In this document: positions 1-8,604 of the stretch, piece by piece
How positions within the stretch are numbered: position 1 is the first letter of the stretch
Layout of the letters: each line of letters opens with the position of its first letter
DNA from: Kordiimonas sp.
GTDB lineage: Bacteria; Pseudomonadota; Alphaproteobacteria; Sphingomonadales; Emcibacteraceae
Assembly: GCA_002700365.1 (NCBI GenBank)
Contig: PADB01000012.1
Location: 186,001 to 250,000, forward strand
Length of the DNA stretch: 64,000 bases
Direction of reading: 5' to 3'
Notes under the pieces: generated by a model
What the model was told of the DNA's origin: nothing
Database searches by the model: none
What the model saw: only the letters and a program-made list of their open reading frames with translations
Made by a program: the position numbers and the translations under genes

Positions 1-1044
1 GCCAGCGAATTTAACCGCGCCGTTCAGGCCAAAAGGCAGCCGGGTTCGGCTTTTAAGCCCTTTGTGTATGCGGCGGCATTAGATAATGGTTTCACCCCAT
101 CCAATTTAATTTTGGATGCGCCATTTGTAATAGATCAGGGTTATGGAATGGGCAAATGGAAGCCTTCGAACTACTCTGACAAGTTTTATGGCCCCAGTAC
201 GCTTCGATTGGGTTTGGAAAGGTCACGCAATTTGATGACCGTGCGGTTAGCGCAATATATCGGCATGGAAAAGGTTGCGGAATATGCTGACCGTTTCGGG
301 ATCATGCAGAATATGCCACCGATTTTATCAATGTCACTGGGCGCGGGGGAGACAACATTACTTAAATTAACGACAGCCTATAGCATGCTGGTAAATGGCG
401 GGAAAAAGATATCCCCAAGTCTTATAGATCGCATTCAAGACCGATGCGGAAAGACAATTATGCGTCATGAACAACGCGATTGTGAACAGTGCCGTGTTGA
501 GATGTGGGATTTTCAGCCGGAGCCCGCTTTAGATGATGAACGTGAACAGGTACTGGATAAGGTCACAGCGTATCAAATTGTCTCTATGTTAAAGGGTGTC
601 GTGGACCGGGGCACAGGACGCCGTATAGCGGCAGTGGGGAAGCCGTTGGCGGGTAAAACAGGCACAACAAATGATAGTGCGGACACGTGGTTTGTCGGAT
701 TTTCCCCTGATTTGGTCGTAGGGGTATTTGTCGGTTTTGATGTGCCGCGTACTTTGGGTGAAAAAGAAACAGGTTCGTCTGTGCCGGCACCGATCTTCCG
801 TGATTTTATGAAAGACGCATTAGCAGACCAAAAAGCAATACCTTTTCGGGTTCCCGAAGGGGTGCGTCTGGTCAGGGTTAACCCAAAAACAGGTGCCACG
901 GCGCAGGCCGGAGAGAGAGGTGCCATATTAGAGGCGTTTAGGACCGGCACCGAGCCCTATGGCGACAATATTGTTCTTGATGGGCCGGGAAGTTTAATGG
1001 ATACGAAAACGGGCTTGCGTACAGGTACGGGTGGGCTGTATTAA
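1..1044 (+). CDS. Penicillin-binding protein 1A, C-terminal transpeptidase part (5' truncated by window)
   Basis: This is the 3' part of a class A penicillin-binding protein, the periplasmic enzyme that polymerises and cross-links peptidoglycan. The reading frame is open from base 1 with no start, so the N-terminal membrane anchor and glycosyltransferase domain lie outside the window. All three transpeptidase motifs are visible: the nucleophile motif SAFK with Ser encoded at 46-48, an SRN triad (in RSRNLM), and KTGTT at 655-669. The visible part is 347 residues, which matches the usual length from the catalytic serine to the C-terminus in PBP1A. The frame ends in TAA 43 bases before prfB; PBP1A followed by prfB on the same strand is a common alphaproteobacterial order. 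I have not given a symbol because mrcA and ponA are both used for this family. Confidence 0.93.
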   Translation, partial: ASEFNRAVQAKRQPGSAFKPFVYAAALDNGFTPSNLILDAPFVIDQGYGMGKWKPSNYSDKFYGPSTLRLGLERSRNLMTVRLAQYIGMEKVAEYADRFGIMQNMPPILSMSLGAGETTLLKLTTAYSMLVNGGKKISPSLIDRIQDRCGKTIMRHEQRDCEQCRVEMWDFQPEPALDDEREQVLDKVTAYQIVSMLKGVVDRGTGRRIAAVGKPLAGKTGTTNDSADTWFVGFSPDLVVGVFVGFDVPRTLGEKETGSSVPAPIFRDFMKDALADQKAIPFRVPEGVRLVRVNPKTGATAQAGERGAILEAFRTGTEPYGDNIVLDGPGSLMDTKTGLRTGTGGLY

Positions 1045-1087
1045 AACGTCTACTGTAAATATTCTTATTAAAGGTTGGCAAAAAATA

Positions 1088-2216
1088 ATGAAGGCGGAAA
1101 CCATTGCCGTTGTTGACAAAATCCAGCAGTCTTTGGCACTGCTGAGGAGGCATCTTTGACTGGGATCAGGCCCTTGACCGTCTGGATGAGCTAAACGCAC
1201 TCGCAGAAGATCCTGAACTGTGGAACGATCCCGCGCAGGCCCAGAAAATGATGCGTGAGCGCACCAATCTGGAACAGGCGATCAATGCCTGTAAGCATGT
1301 GTCGCAAGAACTACAGGATAATATTGATCTCATTGAGCTTGGGGAGCTTGAAGAAGACAATTCTGTGGTAAGAGACGCGGAAGAGGCATTAGAGCATTTG
1401 CAGAATGAAGCCGAAAAAATGGAATTGCTTACCTTGTTGTCAGGTGAGGCAGATGGCAATGACTGTTTCGTTGAAATTCATTCAGGAGCCGGCGGCACAG
1501 AAAGCCAGGACTGGGCCCAGATGTTGTTACGTATGTATCAGCGTTGGGCAGAAGCCCATGGTCATAAAGTTGAGTTAATGGAATATAGCAGCGGCGAAGA
1601 AGCCGGCATTAAATCGGCAACTTTGCAAGTTAAGGGTGAGCAGTCCTATGGATGGTTGAAGACGGAAAGTGGTGTCCATCGATTGGTGCGTATTTCGCCT
1701 TTTGATTCAAATGCCCGCCGTCATACAAGTTTTGCAAGCGTTTGGGTCTATCCCGTAGTCGATGATAATATCGAAGTTGATATTAACGAAAAAGATTTAC
1801 GTGTCGATACGTACCGGGCGTCCGGGGCGGGGGGGCAACACGTCAATACAACAGACAGTGCCGTGCGGATTACACATATTCCCACGAATATCGTGGTGCA
1901 ATGCCAGAATGAAAGATCGCAGCATAAAAACAGGGCAACGGCGATGTCTATGCTAAAGGCCCGGCTATATGAAGCCGAATTACAAAAGCGCGAAGAAGCG
2001 GCGAATGCTGAAAATGCGACAAAGACAGAAATTGGATGGGGGCACCAAATCCGTTCATATGTATTGCAACCGTATCAGATGGTGAAGGACCTGCGTACAG
2101 GCATTGAATCAGGGCAACCGGATAAAGTGTTGAACGGTGACTTAGACCCGTTTTTAAGTGCCGCATTAGCCGCACGGGTGCATGGCACCACAAATGAGGT
2201 CGATGATTTAGACTAA
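1088..2216 (+). CDS. prfB: Peptide chain release factor 2, expressed by programmed +1 frameshift
   Basis: RF2 recognises UGA and UAA in the ribosomal A site and triggers peptide release. The gene is in two frames: a 23-codon leader from ATG 1088 ends at TGA 1157-1159, and the rest of the protein runs in the +1 frame from GAC 1158 to TAA 2216, giving about 375 residues. The leader plus body reproduces the RF2 N-terminus without a gap. The UGA/UAA-reading tripeptide SPF is near residue 203 and the catalytic GGQ motif near residue 248, close to the E. coli positions. An ATG at 1248 begins a long in-frame segment but would remove the N-terminal helices, so it is not the start. No independent promoter is evident, so it may be read with the upstream PBP gene. 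Confidence 0.95.
1145..1160 (+). promoter_or_regulatory. prfB autoregulatory +1 frameshift site
   Basis: An internal Shine-Dalgarno AGGAGG (1145-1150) is followed by CAT CTT TGA C. This has the same spacing as the E. coli prfB site (SD, three bases, CUU UGA C). When RF2 is scarce, ribosomes pause at the UGA and slip from CUU to UUU, continuing in the +1 frame, so the protein sets its own level. The TGA is codon 24 of the leader. Confidence 0.93.
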
Positions 2217-2244
2217 GTTTGGCTGATGGTGTTCTGAAATAGAG

Positions 2245-2278
2245 ATGGCCCTTCCTCATGATAATGATGCAGGGCCAT
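2245..2278. terminator. Hairpin between convergent prfB and bactofilin genes
   Basis: A perfect 8-bp inverted repeat (ATGGCCCT at 2245-2252, AGGGCCAT at 2271-2278) encloses an 18-base loop that can itself pair weakly. It lies in the 114-base gap between two converging genes, where a bidirectional terminator is expected. There is no clear T-run on either side, so termination is inferred from position and stem only. Confidence 0.4.
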
Positions 2279-2330
2279 ACGCGGAAGAAATCGTATCAGG
2301 CGGTTACTGAACCGCGTATATCATAAAAAA

Positions 2331-2765
2331 TCAGGAGGCTTTGCCTTCAACCTTATCAGGCGTACCGTTAACAGTTTTTAGTGGTTTGCCATTCTCATCC
2401 GCACCATGGGAGAGCTTGCCTTCAATTTGTGCGCCGGCTTCAACGCTCAGGCTTTCATGCCAAAGATCCCCAGTGACATTGGCGGCTTTTTCGATGCGGA
2501 TCGTACGGCTGCGAATTTGGCCATTGACAGTTCCACGTACGATGACGCTATCGGCAACAATTGCCCCGGTCACAGAACCTTCTTCGCCAATAATAAGAGA
2601 GGCACTTTTAATGTCACCTTCGACATTCCCGTCCAGCTGGATTTCACCAAGCGTGGTGATATTGCCCTGAATACGTACATCCGAACCAATGATTGAAGGG
2701 GCATTATTATTACGTGACATGGTTGGGCTAGCTACTGGTTTGTTGTTGCTGGATTTTGAGAACAT
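2331..2765 (-). CDS. Bactofilin (polymer-forming cytoskeletal protein)
   Basis: Bactofilins self-assemble into filaments that scaffold cell-wall enzymes at defined sites. The 144-residue protein has a short disordered N-terminus (about 1-25) and then a DUF583 right-handed beta-helix with regularly spaced hydrophobic and Gly residues from about 25 to 120 (GDIKSASLIIG, GAIVADSVIVRG, GQIRSRTIRIE). The C-terminal tail is charged. The start codon lies 38 bases inside the 3' end of the M23 peptidase gene, so the two are translationally linked. Bactofilin-M23 pairs are known in other bacteria, where the peptidase acts at a site marked by the filament; the same relation is inferred here. Confidence 0.93.
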   Translation of the reverse strand: MFSKSSNNKPVASPTMSRNNNAPSIIGSDVRIQGNITTLGEIQLDGNVEGDIKSASLIIGEEGSVTGAIVADSVIVRGTVNGQIRSRTIRIEKAANVTGDLWHESLSVEAGAQIEGKLSHGADENGKPLKTVNGTPDKVEGKAS

Positions 2766-4071
2766 GCTCTGCTGCCTTAAAGAATTTCATTGGATTACGT
2801 GGTTTCCCATCAAACCAAATTTCATAATGCAGATGAGGGCCGGTACTGCGCCCTGTGCTTCCCATCAATCCAATGATTTGTTTTGTCGTAACATGGTCGC
2901 CTTTACGTACTTTTAATTTACCAAGGTGGCCATAGCGGGTTTTAAAACCATTGCCATGATTGATCTCGATAAAATTGCCATATGCACCATTACGGCCTGA
3001 ATAGGTGACGACACCAGATGCGGGGGCCATAATTGGTGTTTTCCACCAGCCGGCCAAGTCAATACCGTGGTGGCGGGCGCGACGTTTGGTAACAGGGTCT
3101 TTACGAATGCCAAAGTGGCTGGACACATAATAACGTTCAACGGGTATAATCACTGGCATGCTGGCCAATGCGGCCTTCAAATCATCTAAGCGGGACTGAT
3201 CGTTCATTAATTGCGTGAATGTTTTTGCCGCCCTGGTTTGCTGAGCGATATCCTCAGCAGTGCCAAATTGGTGCAGAAGATCTATCGGTCCACCTTTACC
3301 CATGTAGGGTGATACATTCTCATCTAGCAGTTCTAAAATTTGTTGTGACTGGAGGCCCGCGGTCTTTAGCGTTTGTTCAATGGAATGAAGACGCCCGGCG
3401 ATTTTCTGGATTAATCTTTCAGCCTGTTGATTTTGTTGGGTCTCTAAATGCAAAAGAGTAGACTTGGCCTGGCGCAACTGTGACAGGCTATCATATTCGG
3501 CATCTTCTGCGTGGGCTGTAGAGAAAAAGCGGCTAAGCAATGCTGGTTTTCTAACAGACGGGGCTGTTGTTGCATGGGATTGTGGCCCGGTCGATTGCTG
3601 TGGCGAGGCATTGGGTTGCGTTCCGGGGCTTTTCTGTTCTTGAGGGGTAGAATTCTGCGTTGTTGCGTCTTCTGCAGGGGACTCTATAGCAGATGTAGTA
3701 TTACCATGTTCCGCATTAAGGAGTTCTTCAAGATAGGCCTGACGTTGTGTAAGCTGTTTGGTGGTGTCCTGAATTTCATTATGCAGCGTTTCAAAGTCCT
3801 GCTGTAAACTCTGGTATGAATTTGTCAGTGATGAGATTTCCTGATCTTTTGAAATCAGGACATTGTCTTTACTGATGAAACTGTAGGAGGACAGGCCTAC
3901 CCAAACCAGAATCCCCGCAGCGACAAAAGACAATAGCAATTGTGTGCGAGATGAAAGAGAGACAAAGCGCACTACACCATTCGCTCTGAAATAGAGCTGA
4001 CGTTCTGGAAAATGACGTGAGATAAAATCTCTTATTTTATGGTTAGAAGACGCGATCTTTCGATCCTTCAA
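2728..4071 (-). CDS. M23 family metallopeptidase (LytM-type) with N-terminal membrane anchor and coiled coil
   Basis: A predicted peptidoglycan DD-endopeptidase of 447 residues. It has a cytoplasmic basic N-terminus, one membrane segment at about 40-65, a long coiled-coil and Gln/Thr/Pro-rich region through about residue 300, and a C-terminal LytM domain. The zinc-binding motifs are visible: HFGIRKDP and HHGIDLA for the first half, then GPHLHYEIW carrying the HxH pair, so the enzyme looks catalytically intact. It overlaps the bactofilin start by 38 bases and belongs to the same transcript. The layout matches M23 enzymes that work with bactofilins in cell-shape control (for example LmdC). Substrate and localisation are inferred. 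Confidence 0.92.
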   Translation of the reverse strand: MKDRKIASSNHKIRDFISRHFPERQLYFRANGVVRFVSLSSRTQLLLSFVAAGILVWVGLSSYSFISKDNVLISKDQEISSLTNSYQSLQQDFETLHNEIQDTTKQLTQRQAYLEELLNAEHGNTTSAIESPAEDATTQNSTPQEQKSPGTQPNASPQQSTGPQSHATTAPSVRKPALLSRFFSTAHAEDAEYDSLSQLRQAKSTLLHLETQQNQQAERLIQKIAGRLHSIEQTLKTAGLQSQQILELLDENVSPYMGKGGPIDLLHQFGTAEDIAQQTRAAKTFTQLMNDQSRLDDLKAALASMPVIIPVERYYVSSHFGIRKDPVTKRRARHHGIDLAGWWKTPIMAPASGVVTYSGRNGAYGNFIEINHGNGFKTRYGHLGKLKVRKGDHVTTKQIIGLMGSTGRSTGPHLHYEIWFDGKPRNPMKFFKAAEHVLKIQQQQTSS

Positions 4072-4171
4072 ACTTTAATTAACTCATTGCAAAATATGGA
4101 TAGTGCAAATATTTCGGCATTTCATACTATAATGGTTAATATAGCAATAAAATTCCGTTTCGATGCCGATA

Positions 4172-4990
4172 TTAAATGACCAGCGGTTGATAATATTCTT
4201 CGCTGAGGCCAGCTTCTTTGCGTGCAACCGTGTTAAAAGGGGCGCGAAGTTTGCCTTTGAAGTATGTGCGGACTTTTTGTTGATAGGTTTCAGCAGGCGT
4301 AAGGTTTCGCTGTTGGCAGATGTGACAAAACCATTTGTGCCCGGCTCTGACATGACGAATTTCATCTTCATAAATTTCATGTAAGAGAGCAGCCGTTGTA
4401 TGGTCGTCGAATTTCTGCATCCGTTGAACAGTATCAGGCGTAACGTCAAGGCCGCGCGCTTCAAGCACAAGAGGGACAACCGCCAGCCGACCAAGGACAT
4501 CACGCGACGTATCGATGGCGGTTTGCCATAATCCATCATGTGCGGGCAGGTCACCGTAAGAGGAAGAAAAATCGTTTAAGCGATTTTGTAAATAAGTGAA
4601 GTGACGCGCTTCATCATCGGCCACACGGACCCAGTCTGTAAAAAAGTCACGGGGCATGCCATGGCCGAAGCGTGCTATCAGGTCCCATGCCAAATCAATG
4701 GCATTTAATTCTATATGGGCAAGCGCATGTAGGAGAGCAATTCTGTTGCTAATACTTTCTCCACCTCCGCGACGAGGCATATCCCGTGGCCACCTGAGTT
4801 CGGGGATGCGCGGCCGCGCGGGCCGTGTTGGTAATGAAAGGGCGTCTTCATCTTCTGCCCTGAAACTCATGACATCATTCTTTTGCCATAAGTCGTAATA
4901 CAGATGTGTCAGCGCGACTTTTTCTTCTGCCGCGGGGGTGTTTAGAACATGACAGGCAGCATGGCGCAGTGATTTAATAGGCTCTGGCAT
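4172..4990 (-). CDS. DUF455 family ferritin-like protein
   Basis: A 272-residue member of the DUF455 family, which has a four-helix ferritin-like fold. The expected metal-ligand pattern is visible as helices with Glu and His: LAHIELNAIDLA, DDEARHF, LVLEARGLDV and YEDEIRHVRAGH. No signal peptide or membrane segment is present, so it is probably cytosolic. Its biochemical role is not established; some family members are linked to tRNA hydroxylase-like ferritin proteins, but I would not transfer that. It is the third gene of the glnE-bcp-DUF455 unit, 8 bases after bcp, and ends 100 bases before the M23 peptidase gene. Confidence 0.85.
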   Translation of the reverse strand: MPEPIKSLRHAACHVLNTPAAEEKVALTHLYYDLWQKNDVMSFRAEDEDALSLPTRPARPRIPELRWPRDMPRRGGGESISNRIALLHALAHIELNAIDLAWDLIARFGHGMPRDFFTDWVRVADDEARHFTYLQNRLNDFSSSYGDLPAHDGLWQTAIDTSRDVLGRLAVVPLVLEARGLDVTPDTVQRMQKFDDHTTAALLHEIYEDEIRHVRAGHKWFCHICQQRNLTPAETYQQKVRTYFKGKLRAPFNTVARKEAGLSEEYYQPLVI

Positions 4991-4998
4991 GGGTGTTT

Positions 4999-5472
4999 TT
5001 ATAGTGCTTGTACAGCAGCAAGAACAGCATCCGCATGGCCTTTAACACGTACTTTGCGCCAGATTTGTTGTATTATCCCTTTACCATCAATAAGAAAGGT
5101 GCTGCGTTCAATGCCCATATAGGTACGGCCATAGTTCTTTTTTTCAACCCAGACGCCGTAAGCTTCGCAAAGTGTGCCATCTTCATCGGATAAGAGCGGG
5201 ATATTGAGGTCATTTTTAGCAATGAAGTTTTGATGGCGTTTCTGGCTGTCCTTTGAGACGCCAATGACGACAGTATTACATTTTTCAAACTCGGATTTTA
5301 GGCCTGTGAAGTCTATGGCTTCGGTTGTGCAACCGGGAGTGCTGTCTTTGGGATAAAAGTATAGGACGACATTTTTTCCCGCATAATCAGAGAGAGAAAT
5401 TTCTGCGCCATTTTCATTGGGTACGGTAAATGCTGGGGCGGGGGATCCGTTTTCTAACATATTAATCACCAT
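4999..5472 (-). CDS. bcp: Thioredoxin-dependent thiol peroxidase (BCP-type peroxiredoxin)
   Basis: A peroxiredoxin that reduces hydroperoxides using a reactive cysteine. The 157-residue protein has the AhpC/TSA fold with the peroxidatic Cys at residue 48 in YPKDSTPGCTTEA. The CX4C resolving Cys found in E. coli BCP is absent (residue 53 is Ile); other Cys residues in FEKCN and GTLCEA might resolve, or the enzyme may be of the 1-Cys type. It sits 10 bases downstream of glnE and 8 bases upstream of the DUF455 gene, so it is in one operon with them. The start could be the Met at residue 1 or 5. Confidence 0.93.
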   Translation of the reverse strand: MVINMLENGSPAPAFTVPNENGAEISLSDYAGKNVVLYFYPKDSTPGCTTEAIDFTGLKSEFEKCNTVVIGVSKDSQKRHQNFIAKNDLNIPLLSDEDGTLCEAYGVWVEKKNYGRTYMGIERSTFLIDGKGIIQQIWRKVRVKGHADAVLAAVQAL

Positions 5473-5482
5473 GTTTCTAATG

Positions 5483-8400
5483 TTACGAGGAGGCCGATGG
5501 TTTTATGGGAAAACCAAGCGGTGTCATAGGTGAGAGAGGTAGTATTTCTGCGGCGGGTTTGGCAATAATTTCTTCATATAATCGCGTCACGGTGTTCTGG
5601 GCTTCGATGAGCTGGGGCTCTATTTCATCAAAGTTTTCGGTCTTCATCGCGAAAGTTAATGCTTTTTTCAAGTTAGCAGGGGCATCTTGCGGACTGAAAC
5701 GATCATCCGTACATAGCCGGATTAATAATTGCGCATCCCGCATATACATACAAGCCTGGAGCAGCTGTTCCCCGTCCTGCGGATCCATTAATCCGGCACG
5801 CAAAAGGTTTTGTATCGCGGTGACGGTATTGGCCGCGATGATGTCCGGAGCGTTTTGTGCATGTTTTAAGCTGAGATACTGACAAATAAATTCCACGTCT
5901 ACTAACCCGCCGCGACAATGCTTTAAGGACCAAATATTATCTGTGCCGAATTCCGTCCGTAAACGTTCACGCATTTTGTGCGTTTCAAACAGTAAATTAT
6001 CCAGATGTCTGTGATCGTGACAAAGAATGGACTGTACGGTCTGATTAATTTTATCTGTGAGAGCAGGGGTACCCATACAGACACGTCCCCGTGTCAAGGC
6101 CATATGCTCCCATGTCCATGCGCTTTCCAATTGATATTGACGGAACGCATCCAGACTGACGGCAATTGGACCCGCGTTGCCCGATGGACGCAGCCTCATA
6201 TCAACTTCATATAGTCTGCCTTCCCCGGTAAGTGCGGTGATTGCATTGATGAAATTTTGGCTCAGTCGGGAGTAATAATGATTTGTGCTAAGTGACTTCT
6301 TGCCATCAGAATAAGGGTTGTCTTCAGGCATGTCATAAATGAAGACTAGATCAAGGTCAGACTGTGGCGTGAGTTCGCGTCCTCCGAATTTACCAAGTGC
6401 GAGAATGGCCATACTGGCACCGGCAATACGGCCATGACGAATGGCAAATTCTTCTTCGACTTTGTTGAAGAGGGCGGTAATGACAACATCTGCTACGTTA
6501 GTGAGAGCATGGCCAACGGTAGCGGCATCAACAGTATTACGAAGAATTTGTACACCGATCTGGAACTTTTGCTCATTCGCCCATTTTCGGCAGATGTCCA
6601 GGACGTCTTGGAAATCGCGTGCCGTTTGCAACTGGATGTTTAGTGTATCTTCCAAGGTTACTTTGTCGGGAAAGTCCGTAAAGAATTTGGGATGTAATAC
6701 GGCATCCAGTAAGAGGGGGTGTTTTGATAGTCCCTCGGCAAGCGCGGGTGAGATGCTGAGAATTTCAGATAATAACTCCAGTAACCATGGATGCGCGTTT
6801 ATCAGCGAGAAAAGTTGCACACCGGAAGGGAGTTTGGATAAAAAATTATCGAATTTTCGTAGAGATGCATCAGCATCACCAGTTTTGGAAAAAGCATCAA
6901 GAACGGCGGGGATCAAAGGGGAAAGAATGTCACGGGCACGTTGTGTGCGGCAGGCACGATATCGCCCACGAAACCACCCGGCAATAAGCGCATAGCTGGC
7001 ATCGACATCTTTTAGACCGTGTTGCTCCAGGTAATCCAGTGTCTCTGGTGTTGGCGTATCAAGGTTGAAGTTATAGACGGCCTGAGAGGATTTATCCTCA
7101 TCAGCGTCAGAGGTGTGGGTGTCTTTCAGAAGTCCTTCATAGAGATCATGTACACGATGGAAATGTCCTAGCGCTACATCGCTGAATTCTTCAAGACTGT
7201 TATAGCCCATAAAAGTTGCTATATGCTGCACGCCTTCCTCCGTATCGGGAAGTGCGTGGGTCTGTTCGTCATTAACCATTTGAATGCGATGTTCCAGGCG
7301 GCGTAAAAAAATGTATGATTGTTTAAGCTCATTATAATCTTGTGTGCTGATTTTACCGCTTTGTTCCAAAGCATGAAGGGCATCCAAGGTCGGGGCGACG
7401 CGCAAGGAAGGTTCGCGTCCGCCGGAAATTAATTGATATATTTGGGCAAAGAATTCTATTTCCCGGATACCACCGCGCCCTAATTTTACATCATGACCTT
7501 TGATCTGGATTTCTCCGTGGCGATGATGTCTATGGATCTGCTTTTTAATATTATGGATATCTTGCAGGGCCGCATAATCCAGATGTTTACGCCACACAAA
7601 ACCTGTCAGGCGCTTTAGAAATTCTTGCCCGGCCTTTATGTCACCCGCAATAGGCCGGGCTTTTATCATGGCGGACCGTTCCCAGTTCAGCCCAATACTT
7701 TGATAATAGATTTCAGCAGCGTCGGTAGAAATAGCAACGGGGGTTGCTCCCGGGTCTGGTCTTAAACGCAAGTCTGTACGAAAAACATAACCGTCTTCGG
7801 TCCATTCCTGCATAATTTTGACTAATGACTGTGTTAGTTTAATAAAACAGTCCTGATGGCTGCGCTTTCCAGTGTAGTTGATAACATGGGTGTCATAGAG
7901 GACGATTAAATCAATATCACTGGAGTAGTTTAGTTCACCCCAACTTGTTTTCCCCATTCCCAGAACAAAATACCCTGTATTCTGCGCCAATTCCGGGGTG
8001 GCACGTAGTTGTTGGTCATTCGGCCAATGTTCAGGTATCGCAAGGTCGCCTTTATCCATAGCGGCGCGCAGGAGGTGGCTGACTGTTAATTGTGTGGCTA
8101 AAATTGCAAAATCCGACAGTGTTTGCGTAATTTCCAGAAGTGACCAGCTTTCTGTAATATCTGCAATGGCGGTCAGTAGGGCAATATAAGCCTTGGCCTG
8201 GCGCAATGCTTTCATGATGCTTACCCGGTCTATCAAGTCCGGTATATCCTGGCGCATGTTTTCAAAGAATTGATCTCGTAATAGATCAAGATCCGTGGTT
8301 AACATGGGTGTTAAATTTTCACCGCCTCGAAAAATTAATTTGGTCAGATAGGGACTGTTACCGAAAATAGAGAGTAATAATTTTTGTCCTTCTTCGGTTT

Positions 8401-8521
8401 TAATGAGATTACTTAATTCTGTTAATCCTGCATTTAATGTCTGTTCGATAAAATCGTTATACTTGACTTGTGCTTGATTACCGTCAAAAGCTTGGGGGAC
8501 GTTACGGACGTCAAGGATCAT
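5483..8521 (-). CDS. glnE: Bifunctional glutamine synthetase adenylyltransferase/adenylyl-removing enzyme
   Basis: GlnE adds AMP to, and removes it from, a tyrosine of glutamine synthetase in response to PII and glutamine, linking enzyme activity to nitrogen status. The 1012-residue protein has the expected two nucleotidyltransferase domains: the adenylyl-removing one near residues 180-270 (GELNYSSDIDLIVLYD) and the adenylylating one near 680-780 (GGRELTPQSDLDLVFIYD), each with the paired Asp metal ligands, separated by helical linker. Length is normal for the family. It is the first gene of a minus-strand operon with bcp and the DUF455 gene. It diverges from the AsmA-like gene across an 83-base gap that must hold both promoters. 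Confidence 0.96.
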   Translation of the reverse strand: MILDVRNVPQAFDGNQAQVKYNDFIEQTLNAGLTELSNLIKTEEGQKLLLSIFGNSPYLTKLIFRGGENLTPMLTTDLDLLRDQFFENMRQDIPDLIDRVSIMKALRQAKAYIALLTAIADITESWSLLEITQTLSDFAILATQLTVSHLLRAAMDKGDLAIPEHWPNDQQLRATPELAQNTGYFVLGMGKTSWGELNYSSDIDLIVLYDTHVINYTGKRSHQDCFIKLTQSLVKIMQEWTEDGYVFRTDLRLRPDPGATPVAISTDAAEIYYQSIGLNWERSAMIKARPIAGDIKAGQEFLKRLTGFVWRKHLDYAALQDIHNIKKQIHRHHRHGEIQIKGHDVKLGRGGIREIEFFAQIYQLISGGREPSLRVAPTLDALHALEQSGKISTQDYNELKQSYIFLRRLEHRIQMVNDEQTHALPDTEEGVQHIATFMGYNSLEEFSDVALGHFHRVHDLYEGLLKDTHTSDADEDKSSQAVYNFNLDTPTPETLDYLEQHGLKDVDASYALIAGWFRGRYRACRTQRARDILSPLIPAVLDAFSKTGDADASLRKFDNFLSKLPSGVQLFSLINAHPWLLELLSEILSISPALAEGLSKHPLLLDAVLHPKFFTDFPDKVTLEDTLNIQLQTARDFQDVLDICRKWANEQKFQIGVQILRNTVDAATVGHALTNVADVVITALFNKVEEEFAIRHGRIAGASMAILALGKFGGRELTPQSDLDLVFIYDMPEDNPYSDGKKSLSTNHYYSRLSQNFINAITALTGEGRLYEVDMRLRPSGNAGPIAVSLDAFRQYQLESAWTWEHMALTRGRVCMGTPALTDKINQTVQSILCHDHRHLDNLLFETHKMRERLRTEFGTDNIWSLKHCRGGLVDVEFICQYLSLKHAQNAPDIIAANTVTAIQNLLRAGLMDPQDGEQLLQACMYMRDAQLLIRLCTDDRFSPQDAPANLKKALTFAMKTENFDEIEPQLIEAQNTVTRLYEEIIAKPAAEILPLSPMTPLGFPIKPSASS

Positions 8522-8604
8522 CGGAAGCTGCCTTATATGGGAATGATTTATACAAAAATGACGTGTTCAAAACCTGTCGTCAAGACATGTCATAGGAATG
8601 AATT

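Noticed and set aside
6441-6995. 184-codon open frame antisense to glnE
   Set aside because: Lies wholly inside glnE, with no recognisable domain.
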